Made by a program: the position numbers and the translations under genes
The notes under the pieces: generated by a model
Databases searched by the model: none
Told to the model about the DNA's origin: nothing
Seen by the model: the letters and a program-made list of their open reading frames with translations, nothing else
Shown: piece by piece, positions 57,100-64,000 of the stretch
How the letters are laid out: every line of letters starts with the position of its first letter
Numbering within the stretch: position 1 is the stretch's first letter
Source: Flavobacterium swingsii
GTDB lineage: Bacteria; Bacteroidota; Bacteroidia; Flavobacteriales; Flavobacteriaceae
Assembly: GCF_900111965.1 (NCBI RefSeq)
Contig: NZ_FOJT01000001.1
Span: 310,001-374,000, forward strand
Length of the DNA stretch: 64,000 bases
Direction: 5' to 3'

Positions 57100-57294
57100 C
57101 TAACTTTCTAAATTCTCTCTCATGTTTTGAACATAAGCCGCTTTTTGAACCATTGCTCTGTTTATAACAGATGGTTTAATGAAAGCTTGACGTTTTCTCA
57201 ATTGTCTTACGACTCCTGTTTTGTCAAATTTTCTCTTATAGCGCTTTAATGCTCTATCGATATTTTCTCCGTCTTTAATTGGTATAATTAACAT
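57100..57294 (-). CDS. rpsU: 30S ribosomal protein bS21
   Basis: 64 residues with the S21 pattern: MLIIPIKDGENIDRALKRYKRKF and FIKPSVINRAMVQKAAYV. In Bacteroidota the protein helps bury the anti-Shine-Dalgarno end of 16S rRNA on the 30S platform. The start is fixed by a very strong Shine-Dalgarno sequence (57303-57310) eight bases upstream. It has its own promoter and terminator. Confidence 0.95.
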   Translation of the reverse strand: MLIIPIKDGENIDRALKRYKRKFDKTGVVRQLRKRQAFIKPSVINRAMVQKAAYVQNMRENLES

Positions 57295-57302
57295 AATATA
57301 GA

Positions 57303-57310
57303 CACCTCCT
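57303..57310 (-). promoter_or_regulatory. Strong Shine-Dalgarno sequence of rpsU
   Basis: Minus strand AGGAGGTG, eight bases complementary to the 16S rRNA 3' end, with 8 nt spacing to ATG. No other gene in the window has a comparable site in the starts I examined. Flavobacterium johnsoniae is known to use such a site to adjust bS21 level. Confidence 0.88.
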
Positions 57311-57323
57311 CTCGTTAAGGGTG

Positions 57324-57331
57324 CAAAAGTA
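57324..57331 (-). promoter_or_regulatory. Promoter -7 element of rpsU
   Basis: Minus-strand TACTTTTG, placing the start of transcription about 10 nt before the Shine-Dalgarno sequence. No exact -33 TTG is seen. Confidence 0.6.
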
Positions 57332-57459
57332 TATATTTATTTTGAATTTTGAATTATAAATTTTGAATTATTTTATAAGTTTTAAAAACAACCTTCAAAA
57401 AACGATGAAAGACAATCTAATTCATTAATTTTATATAAGTTAATTGTAAATAAATAATC

Positions 57460-58128
57460 ATGGCAAGTCATATTGTAAAAATAATCCAATCCTTTTATAT
57501 TACATACGATGTAAAATGTTTTGTGGTTGAAAAGCCTGAAAATTATGATTTTATTCCTGGGCAAGCTACAGACGTTTCCATCAACCTTCCAGGCTGGGAA
57601 GACAAATTACGACCGTTTACTTTCACTAGCCTGAAAGACCAAAAATATTTAGAATTTATGATTAAGATTTACCGCGATCATGATGGCGTAACGAATAAAC
57701 TTGGAAGCATTAACGCTGGTGCCGAATTGATTCTTCATGATGTTTTTGGCGCGATACAATTTAAAGAACCAGGCGTTTTTATTGCAGCTGGAGCAGGCAT
57801 AACTCCATTTATTGCTATATTTCGAGATTTATATAAACAAAATAAACTACGCGGCAATACACTTATTTATACCAATAAAACTTCGGAAGATGTAATTATG
57901 GATATTGAATTGCAAAAGATGTTAAAAACCGATTACACCAAAGTTTTTACCCGAGAAACCGTTATTGGGTTTATGGAAAGAAGAATTGATCGCAATTTTT
58001 TAATTGAAAACATTTCTAATTTCGGACAACATTTTTATGTTTGCGGACCTATCGATTTTGTAGCAAATATCTCAAAACATTTGTTGGAATTAGGCGTGAC
58101 TTCCGATACATTAGTTGTTGAAGAATAG
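57460..58128 (+). CDS. FAD-dependent ferredoxin/flavodoxin reductase-like oxidoreductase
   Basis: 222 residues in two domains: FAD-binding barrel with RPFTFTS (51-57) and NAD(P)-binding domain with GAGITPF (111-117) and VCGP (194-197). Members move electrons between NAD(P)H and ferredoxin, flavodoxin or an oxygenase. There is no iron-sulfur domain and no partner gene beside it, so the physiological acceptor is unknown. Confidence 0.85.
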   Translation: MASHIVKIIQSFYITYDVKCFVVEKPENYDFIPGQATDVSINLPGWEDKLRPFTFTSLKDQKYLEFMIKIYRDHDGVTNKLGSINAGAELILHDVFGAIQFKEPGVFIAAGAGITPFIAIFRDLYKQNKLRGNTLIYTNKTSEDVIMDIELQKMLKTDYTKVFTRETVIGFMERRIDRNFLIENISNFGQHFYVCGPIDFVANISKHLLELGVTSDTLVVEE

Positions 58129-58138
58129 TAATCAATAG

Positions 58139-58169
58139 AAAAGCCAAGAACATATAATTCTTGGCTTTT
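58139..58169 (+). terminator. Terminator after the FAD oxidoreductase gene
   Basis: Arms aaaagccaagaa (58139-58150) and ttcttggctttt (58158-58169), then T residues. Confidence 0.85.
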
Positions 58170-58182
58170 TTATTGTTATTCG

Positions 58183-58205
58183 CTTCGACTCCGCTCAGCG
58201 TGACA
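58183..58205. repeat. Half-copy of the TTCGACTnCGCTCA repeat
   Basis: CTTCGACTCCGCTCAGCGTGACA, one arm only, directly between the terminator and the acyl-CoA dehydrogenase stop codon (58212). Confidence 0.55.
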
Positions 58206-58211
58206 AAATTA

Positions 58212-59381
58212 TTATTCTACCGCTGGTTTATAATTTTTATTATCAATTATCATTTTCGATAATATTTCTTTCATAATTTCTGAAGTACCACCGCCAATTG
58301 GGCCTAAACGGCTATCACGTGATAATCTTGCTAACGGATATTCTTCCATATAACCATAACCTCCTAACATTTGTAAACAATCATAAATGGCTTGGTCGGC
58401 AACTTTAGTCGATTTTAATTTAGCCATAGTAGCTTCCTTTACTACATATTCGCCTTTGTCTAATCGTGCAATGGCTGCATAATTAAACACTTTAATGTGT
58501 TCTACTTCTGTAGCATGTTCCACCATTGTATGACGCAATGCTTGAAATTTATCTAACGATTTTCCAAACGCCTCACGTTCTGACATATATCCTAACGTAT
58601 ATTCTATCGCATATTCAGCACGTGAATGAGCGTTAACAGCCATAATTAGTCTTTCAAAAGCAAAATGTTGCATGATATAAGGAAATCCTTTTCCTTCTTC
58701 ACCCATTAAATTTTCTGCAGGAATTTCTACATTATCAAATGCAATTTCTGCAGTATCTGAAGCTCTCCAACCTAACTTATCTAATTTTGTTGCAGATATT
58801 CCTTTTAAATTGGTATCAACCAAAAACATACTAATTCCTTTATTTCCAAGTTCGGGACTTGTTTTTGCAGCCACTACATAATAATCAGCATAAATACCGT
58901 TAGTAATAAATGTTTTAGAACCATTAATTATAAATTTATCTCCTTGTCTAATAGCAGTTGTTCTCATTCCTGCTACATCACTACCACCAAAAGGCTCCGT
59001 AACACATAATGCACCTATTTTTTCACCTAAAATACTTGGCGCTAAATATTCTTTTTTGATTCGTTCGCTACCTTCCGCATTTAAATGTGTCATGGCTAAA
59101 TAAGCGTGAGCCCACATTGCTGCAGCGAAACCAGAAGATTTAATTTTTTGAAGTTCTTCCAAAAAGATTACTGTGTAAAACAAATCTAAACCTAATCCAC
59201 CATAAACTTCTGGATATTTTAACCCGAAAAAGCCCATATCACCAAATTTTTTCCAAATAAATCGTTCAATTGTACCTGTTTTTTCCCATTTTTCAATGTG
59301 AGGCACCACTTCTTTATGCAAAAAATCTTGTAAACTCTTTCTAAATAATTCGTGTTCTTCTGTAAAATATATTGAATTCAT
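58212..59381 (-). CDS. Acyl-CoA dehydrogenase (isovaleryl/long-chain type active site)
   Basis: 389 residues with the FAD-binding CVTEPFGGSDVAG segment near 126 and the C-terminal helical domain. The usual Glu of YEGTSEI is missing (IGGGTSE near 365); instead Glu243 in AFERL sits where isovaleryl-CoA and long-chain dehydrogenases have their catalytic base. It oxidises an acyl-CoA to the enoyl-CoA, passing electrons to ETF. Substrate not certain. Its promoter lies within the end of the upstream HhH gene. Confidence 0.9.
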   Translation of the reverse strand: MNSIYFTEEHELFRKSLQDFLHKEVVPHIEKWEKTGTIERFIWKKFGDMGFFGLKYPEVYGGLGLDLFYTVIFLEELQKIKSSGFAAAMWAHAYLAMTHLNAEGSERIKKEYLAPSILGEKIGALCVTEPFGGSDVAGMRTTAIRQGDKFIINGSKTFITNGIYADYYVVAAKTSPELGNKGISMFLVDTNLKGISATKLDKLGWRASDTAEIAFDNVEIPAENLMGEEGKGFPYIMQHFAFERLIMAVNAHSRAEYAIEYTLGYMSEREAFGKSLDKFQALRHTMVEHATEVEHIKVFNYAAIARLDKGEYVVKEATMAKLKSTKVADQAIYDCLQMLGGYGYMEEYPLARLSRDSRLGPIGGGTSEIMKEILSKMIIDNKNYKPAVE

Positions 59382-59416
59382 AATAACTTAAAACCGTTAA
59401 AAAATATTGTGTTTTT

Positions 59417-60292
59417 TTAGAAGTTCAAATATAAGGCAATAATTTTAACTTTTTCAACAGGAAAACCCTTAATTTTTGTTAAATCCTCAATATTCTTGAT
59501 TCCGTTATTCATACTTCGATAAGTCACAATTTCTTTAGCTAAAGCATATTTAAAATACGGAAATTTTGTTAATTCTTTGACAGAAATATTATTAATGTCG
59601 ATTTTATTAGTGACTGAAGTTCCATAAACTTTAAAATGCGAATTTAATTGACTAATCACTTCGGGCGATAGTCCCCAAATATCTTGCATTTGATCCATAC
59701 TTACAAACGAACCGAAAACTTCCTTTTGTTTCAGAATTCTATCAGAAATCGCATCGCCAATTCCGTAAATTTTCATCAAATCTTCTTTTGAAGCTTCGTT
59801 GATATTTATAATTACAATTTTCTCTTTTTTGTTAAAGTCTTTATAATTTGTATTTCCATTAGATGCATAATTTTTTTTATTTGTAACCCAATCCGGAAAT
59901 TTAAAATACGGAGCAATTACAGCCAATAACGAATCGGAAATTTGAGTTACTTTTTGAAATTCTTGTGCAGAATTTACATATTTATTGGTTTTTCTGAAAG
60001 CCAATAATCTATCTATTTCGGCGACTTTCATTCCTAGTTTATAACCTTTGAAATCGTTAATAAAATTAGGATTAAAAGGATACATTTTATAAGTATCTTC
60101 ACCAGCCATAGTTTTTACCGAATCGATTTCTGCTTGCATCGCCAACCATTGTTCTTCTTCTTTTGTTGGTATTTCTTTAGTTGAAAAATCGACAAAAAAA
60201 TACAATATTTGCATTGTAATTATTAGCCCAACCAAAACGGTCAAGCCAATTTTTTGCTCTTTATTGAAAATGAAATATTGTTTGATATTCAT
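59417..60292 (-). CDS. Helix-hairpin-helix (ComEA-like) membrane-anchored protein
   Basis: 291 residues: one N-terminal membrane helix (about 14-32), a linker, then three or more helix-hairpin-helix units, including ININEASKEDLMKIYGIGDA (168 region), QDIWGLSPEVISQL and LTKIKGFPVEKV. Proteins of this kind bind DNA non-specifically, as ComEA does in DNA uptake. It is 3 bp downstream of the pspC-like gene and probably shares its transcript. Confidence 0.82.
   Translation of the reverse strand: MNIKQYFIFNKEQKIGLTVLVGLIITMQILYFFVDFSTKEIPTKEEEQWLAMQAEIDSVKTMAGEDTYKMYPFNPNFINDFKGYKLGMKVAEIDRLLAFRKTNKYVNSAQEFQKVTQISDSLLAVIAPYFKFPDWVTNKKNYASNGNTNYKDFNKKEKIVIININEASKEDLMKIYGIGDAISDRILKQKEVFGSFVSMDQMQDIWGLSPEVISQLNSHFKVYGTSVTNKIDINNISVKELTKFPYFKYALAKEIVTYRSMNNGIKNIEDLTKIKGFPVEKVKIIALYLNF
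59426..59457 (-). promoter_or_regulatory. Promoter of the acyl-CoA dehydrogenase gene, inside the HhH gene
   Basis: Minus-strand TATATTTG (59433-59426) with TTG (59457-59455) 21 bases upstream, within the last codons of the HhH gene. Confidence 0.6.
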
Positions 60293-60295
60293 AAG

Positions 60296-60523
60296 CTACA
60301 AGTCGAAAACTGAAGATCTTTTAGCTCGCACTAAATCCTTTAATTTTATTAAAAACCCTAATGTTAGGTAAACCCCAAACCATAATCCTGCAGTTACAAA
60401 CGAAATATAAATAAAAAACAAACGCACACTATTTGCTCGCATTCCTAACCTATCAGCAAGACGAGAAGCTATGTGAAAACCTTGTTTTTCGAAAAGATAT
60501 TTTAGTTTTATAACGAATCTCAT
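60296..60523 (-). CDS. PspC domain protein
   Basis: 75 residues: a short basic head with the GMRANSVRLFFIY motif, then one membrane helix (about 33-58). PspC proteins sense envelope stress in the inner membrane. This is the minimal form. It overlaps no other gene and leads an operon with the HhH protein. Confidence 0.82.
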   Translation of the reverse strand: MRFVIKLKYLFEKQGFHIASRLADRLGMRANSVRLFFIYISFVTAGLWFGVYLTLGFLIKLKDLVRAKRSSVFDL

Positions 60524-60576
60524 TCTTTTGGCTAATCGGTAATTTGGTTATTTATTTAATCGTCCTTCGGCTATAC

Positions 60577-60612
60577 TTCGACTCCGTTCAGCATAAACTT
60601 CTCAGGATGACA
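60577..60612. repeat. Half-copy of the TTCGACTnCGCTCA repeat
   Basis: TTCGACTCCGTTCAGC, then AACTTCTCAGGATGACA; related to the copies at 10983, 30778 and 58183. Lies in the 144-bp gap between the pspC-like gene and DUF2851. Confidence 0.55.
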
Positions 60613-60667
60613 TTTTTGTAAAACTACAAAAAATCTAATTGTCTAACTATCTAAAAGTCTAAGAAGT

Positions 60668-61936
60668 CTAATTCTTCAACAGTTCTAATCCAACGACACA
60701 TTGCAAACACTTATTTTTGTTACAATATTCATTTTTAAGTTGTAATAAAGATTGACTTTCGAATGCATTTTTTGATGTGATTCCAACTGACTTAAACTTA
60801 TCAATAATTGCATTTTTTTCTGAGGTAATTTGTTCTAAAAACTGAATGTTTTCTTCCGATGTTTCTTTACCTAAACTTTTTTCGTAAGCAAAACGAAAAG
60901 GAATAATAGTATTAATGATAAGCAAATCGACAAATGATTTTGATAATGATTTTGCTTTTTTTGGGCTTATTTTATCAAAATTATAATGTATTTGCCAATA
61001 TTCTGTAACCGAAACATTGAAAATTTGATGTAATTCTTCGATGTTTTTAGCGCTAATTACTTTAGAAAATAAATTTTGATGCGTGTGATACAAATTTGCC
61101 AATTGCGACAATCTTATTGTAGGAAAATTGTCTGGTCGGTGCTTGAAAAACTGAACCGAATTAATAAAAATATTTTCTAATTGGTATTTATTTTGAATGT
61201 ATTCCCAACGTTGTTTTAAGTCTTTAAAATAATTATCCTCCTTATCATGTTCTAATAAATTGGCTCGACCAAATAAAATTGCTTCGAGATTTTCAACCTC
61301 AAAAGATTCTTTTCGAATGATGGAAAACGGAATAGATTGTGCTACTTTAAAAAATGATTCACCATTGGTATTCAAACCAAAATTCTTAGCCAAGAAACAG
61401 AAAAAAGTAGCTTCCCAATCATTTTTATTTTCTAAAAGTAAGATTTCAATTGGATTGGATTTTCTTTCTAATCGCTCAAAAAACAAACGTTCTTGCCAAT
61501 TTTTAAACACAAAATCTGGAATGGTTTTTATTTCGTTTTCGCAATAAATCCATGATTTTGTTGTTCTTAGTTTTTCGTATTGATGAATTAAAATTGGAGA
61601 AACATATTTTTTTATTTCTAAAACTGGAATTTCCGAGTTGTCTTTTCTAAAAATCGCTGCATCATGTTCCCAAACTACATGCAAAATAACCGAATCATAA
61701 TTCTCATCTCGCTCGTGATTGTGTACGTACCAATCGGAAGATTTGATATGAATTTCGATATTTCCTGCCCATTTTTGATTATCGATTTCTATTTGTGCGT
61801 TAAAAAAATCTGGTCCTGCGAGTTGTGTAAAATTCCCAACATTAAATATAGATAAGTTTTCCCCCGAAGTAGTTTTTAAATTGGCAAAATCAAACTTCTT
61901 GTATTGCCAAATATAGTGGAGAAAATCTTCTTTCAT
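60668..61936 (-). CDS. DUF2851 family protein
   Basis: 422 residues from the Met at 61936 (MKEDFLHYIWQYKKFDFANL), the typical start for this Bacteroidota family of unknown function. Signatures include NAQIEIDNQKWAGNIEIHIKSSDWYVHNH and CQFC-like Cys near the end (CNKNKCLQC). The frame could start 12 codons earlier, but that part does not fit the family. The terminal Cys cluster may bind zinc. Confidence 0.82.
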   Translation of the reverse strand: MKEDFLHYIWQYKKFDFANLKTTSGENLSIFNVGNFTQLAGPDFFNAQIEIDNQKWAGNIEIHIKSSDWYVHNHERDENYDSVILHVVWEHDAAIFRKDNSEIPVLEIKKYVSPILIHQYEKLRTTKSWIYCENEIKTIPDFVFKNWQERLFFERLERKSNPIEILLLENKNDWEATFFCFLAKNFGLNTNGESFFKVAQSIPFSIIRKESFEVENLEAILFGRANLLEHDKEDNYFKDLKQRWEYIQNKYQLENIFINSVQFFKHRPDNFPTIRLSQLANLYHTHQNLFSKVISAKNIEELHQIFNVSVTEYWQIHYNFDKISPKKAKSLSKSFVDLLIINTIIPFRFAYEKSLGKETSEENIQFLEQITSEKNAIIDKFKSVGITSKNAFESQSLLQLKNEYCNKNKCLQCVVGLELLKN

Positions 61937-62046
61937 TGCAATTGTTTTATAGGCTTGTAAATGAAAGACCAAAGTAATAAAAAAACACTAATTTCACTAA
62001 TTTACGAAAATTGGTTTTCTGTAAATCAATGAAATTAGAAAAAATA

Positions 62047-62079
62047 ATACCCGACTGGTTTTGAAAACCTGTCAGGTAT
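62047..62079 (-). terminator. Terminator after the cystathionine beta-synthase gene
   Basis: Arms atacccgactggtttt and aaaacctgtcaggtat pair with two non-Watson-Crick positions; TATTATTTTTTC follows on the minus strand. The ACCTGTCAGG core resembles a palindrome repeated in other flavobacteria. Confidence 0.65.
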
Positions 62080-62105
62080 ATTTGGAAATAGAATTATTTT
62101 TATAG

Positions 62106-63467
62106 CTATTTTATCGAACCAATAATATCATATTTCGTAATAATATGATGCTTTCCGTTTCCTAAATCGACTAAAACAGCTTGATTTTCTTTGGTAAATA
62201 ATTTAGAAACTTCTTCGATTGCTGTTCCTGTTTTTACAATAGGATATGGTTTTCCCATTATCTCACGAATAGGTTTATCGGCCACATTTTTATCGGTCAC
62301 GTAACTTTGAAATAAATCTGATTCATCTACCGAACCTACAAAACCTGTAATATCAATCACTGGAATTTGAGATATTTTGTATTTTCGCATACGCTCGATA
62401 GCATGTGAAACCAACTCTTCAGTACGAACAATTACTAATGGTTTGTCGATATGATCCTTAATAATATCTTCGGCTTTTGTGATTTCTTCATCTAGAAAAC
62501 CACGTTCACGCATCCAATCATCATTGAACATTTTTCCTATATAACGACTTCCTGAATCGTGAAATAACACCACGACTACATCTTCTGGTTTGAAATGTTC
62601 TTTTAGTTGTAGCAACCCTTTTATCGCAGAACCTGCTGAATTTCCTACGAAAATCCCTTCTTCTAAAGCAATTTTACGAGTATAAACCGCTGCATCTTTA
62701 TCGGTAACTTTTGTAAAACCATCAATGATATCGAAATCGACATTTTTAGGTAAAATATCTTCTCCAATTCCTTCGGTTATATAAGAATAAATTTCGTTTT
62801 CGTCGAAAATACCTGTTTCGTGGTACTTTTTGAATACTGAACCATAAGTATCGACTCCCCAAATTTTGATATTTGGATTTTTTTCTTTCAAATATTTTCC
62901 AACGCCAGAGATTGTACCTCCAGTTCCCACTCCAACTACAAAATGTGTGATTTTACCGTCGGTTTGTTCCCAAATTTCTGGTCCAGTTTGTTCGTAATGC
63001 GCAATTGAATTACTTGGATTATCGTATTGATTTACATACCAAGAATTTGGTGTTTCTTCTCCTAATTTTTTAGAAACTGAATAATATGAACGAGGATCAG
63101 TTGGCTCAACATCAGTTGGGCAAACGACCACTTTTGCTCCTACAGCACGAAGAATATCACATTTTTCTTTGGATTGTTTGTCGGAAATAACGCAAATTAG
63201 TTTATATCCTTTTACAATCGCTACAAGTGCTAATCCCATTCCTGTATTTCCTGAAGTTCCTTCGATGATGGTTCCTCCTGGTTTTAGGCGACCATCGGCT
63301 TCGGCGTCTTCTATCATTTTTATGGCCATACGGTCTTTGACAGAGTTTCCTGGATTGAAAGTTTCTACTTTTGCAAGTACTAATGCGCTTACTTCTTTGG
63401 TAACTTTATTTAGTCGTACTAACGGCGTGTTTCCGATAGTTCCTAATATGTTTTCTGAATATTTCAT
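62106..63467 (-). CDS. Cystathionine beta-synthase / cysteine synthase with CBS domains
   Basis: 453 residues. Fold type II PLP domain (about 1-320): Lys44 of NSVKDR holds PLP, GTSGNTG (70-76) binds the substrate and GVGTGGTISG binds phosphate. Two CBS domains fill about 340-453, as in eukaryotic cystathionine beta-synthase. It should make cystathionine or cysteine from serine and a thiol; the CBS pair may bind a regulator such as AdoMet. Lacks the haem-binding N-terminus of the human enzyme. Confidence 0.9.
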   Translation of the reverse strand: MKYSENILGTIGNTPLVRLNKVTKEVSALVLAKVETFNPGNSVKDRMAIKMIEDAEADGRLKPGGTIIEGTSGNTGMGLALVAIVKGYKLICVISDKQSKEKCDILRAVGAKVVVCPTDVEPTDPRSYYSVSKKLGEETPNSWYVNQYDNPSNSIAHYEQTGPEIWEQTDGKITHFVVGVGTGGTISGVGKYLKEKNPNIKIWGVDTYGSVFKKYHETGIFDENEIYSYITEGIGEDILPKNVDFDIIDGFTKVTDKDAAVYTRKIALEEGIFVGNSAGSAIKGLLQLKEHFKPEDVVVVLFHDSGSRYIGKMFNDDWMRERGFLDEEITKAEDIIKDHIDKPLVIVRTEELVSHAIERMRKYKISQIPVIDITGFVGSVDESDLFQSYVTDKNVADKPIREIMGKPYPIVKTGTAIEEVSKLFTKENQAVLVDLGNGKHHIITKYDIIGSIK

Positions 63468-63521
63468 TGTTTTTTAGTTTTGGATTTTGATTTTAAAAAT
63501 CAGAACCTTCGAATTTATATG

Positions 63522-63529
63522 CAAAGATA
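63522..63529 (-). promoter_or_regulatory. Promoter -7 element of the cystathionine beta-synthase gene
   Basis: Minus-strand TATCTTTG, 55 bases ahead of the ATG at 63467. Confidence 0.5.
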
Positions 63530-63563
63530 CATATTAGAATTATAATTGTGAAATGGAATGTTG

Positions 63564-63647
63564 TTTGCGTGAGGGATTGAGGCGGTATCCTTTTTTGAGG
63601 CACGAAAAAAAGATATAGCCGAAAGCCCGGCCCTTGTGGTCACGCCC
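63564..63647. repeat. GC-rich flavobacterial intergenic repeat
   Basis: A stretch with GTGAGGGATTGAGGCGG and GATATAGCCGAAAGCCCGGC ... TCACGCCC. Far richer in GC than its surroundings and reminiscent of repeats widespread between genes in Flavobacterium. No reading frame across it. Confidence 0.6.
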
Positions 63648-63661
63648 AAAAAAATATTTTT

Positions 63662-64000
63662 TTATTGAAAAAATGTCCAAACCAGACCAAAGCGGATAAT
63701 GAAATCTTTGTACGGATAATCGGGTGCCGAGTAATAGTTTCTTCCTGTAAAACTAGAATTTAAATGCTCAGCTTTTAGGAATATTCTGGCTTGACGCACC
63801 CGTGCATTGATGAAGAAATCGACTAGTGGAAAATCTCCTACTTTTGTCTTTTCTTGCACATAAAACTCTCCAATTAGCGGGTTGTAATCGTTTGCGTAGT
63901 ATTTTGTAAAGGTTTGAAATGTGAATCCTGTTTGCAAAAACATGGCTTTTTTGAATACATAATCGGAAAAATACAAAGTGTTTCTTGTGACTAATTTGGG
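63662..64000 (-). CDS. Putative outer-membrane porin, C-terminal part (cut by window edge)
   Basis: The frame is open from base 64000 to the stop at 63662, giving 112 residues without a real start; the first in-frame residues read PKLVTRNTLYFSDYVF. It ends IIRFGLVWTFFQ with a terminal aromatic residue, the outer-membrane barrel signature. The alternating amphipathic strands (GEFYVQEKTKVGDFPLVDFFI, NARVRQARIFLKAEHL) match the Bacteroidota putative porin family. Confidence 0.75.
   Translation of the reverse strand, partial: PKLVTRNTLYFSDYVFKKAMFLQTGFTFQTFTKYYANDYNPLIGEFYVQEKTKVGDFPLVDFFINARVRQARIFLKAEHLNSSFTGRNYYSAPDYPYKDFIIRFGLVWTFFQ

Overview
The window is a chromosomal segment from a low-GC member of the Flavobacteriaceae (Bacteroidota), most like Flavobacterium. 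Supporting signs are three type IX secretion cargo proteins with type A or type B C-terminal sorting domains, a PorP/SprF protein, SusC-like/OMP_b-brl_3 outer-membrane barrels, DUF2851, DUF2805 and DUF3467 proteins, promoters of the Bacteroidota type (-7 element TAnnTTTG), almost no Shine-Dalgarno sequences, and short GC-richer palindromic repeats between genes. No phage, IS element, CRISPR array or rRNA gene was seen.

Layout. 1-361: start of argS, cut by the window edge. 0.56-10.9 kb: three large surface proteins on the + strand (833-aa beta-propeller with type A signal, 1629-aa repeat protein with type B signal, 824-aa TonB-dependent receptor). 11-31 kb: housekeeping and accessory genes: KAS III, TSUP permease, ABC ATPase plus a small partner, lipocalin-like and OmpA-like lipoproteins, htpG, a second OMP barrel, EamA/DoxX/AqpZ membrane proteins, AlkB, a fatty acid hydroxylase, aconitase, an acyltransferase divergent from an unrecognised 378-aa protein with a possible copper site, and a moxR-small membrane protein-SDR operon. 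31-42 kb: two parvulin-type periplasmic prolyl isomerases, PorP/SprF, release factor 3 and a 1549-aa type A cargo protein.

42-57.3 kb is a continuous block of gene-expression genes, all on the minus strand. In transcription order: rpsU, xerC, hpf; then tRNA-Thr(UGU), tRNA-Tyr, tRNA-Thr(GGU), tuf, tRNA-Trp, secE, nusG, rplK, rplA, rplJ, rplL, rpoB, rpoC and a DUF3467 gene. Hairpins after rpsU, hpf, tuf, rplL and rpoC divide it into adjustable units. 57.4-64 kb: FAD oxidoreductase, acyl-CoA dehydrogenase, HhH/PspC pair, DUF2851, cystathionine beta-synthase and the end of a putative porin gene.

The two observations I rate highest are the strong Shine-Dalgarno sequence in front of rpsU in a genome that otherwise avoids such sites (it fits known bS21 autoregulation in Flavobacteriia), and the PHM-like copper-ligand pattern (HxH plus a Met about 70 residues later) in the protein at 27575-28711. 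No wholly new multi-gene system could be supported from sequence alone.
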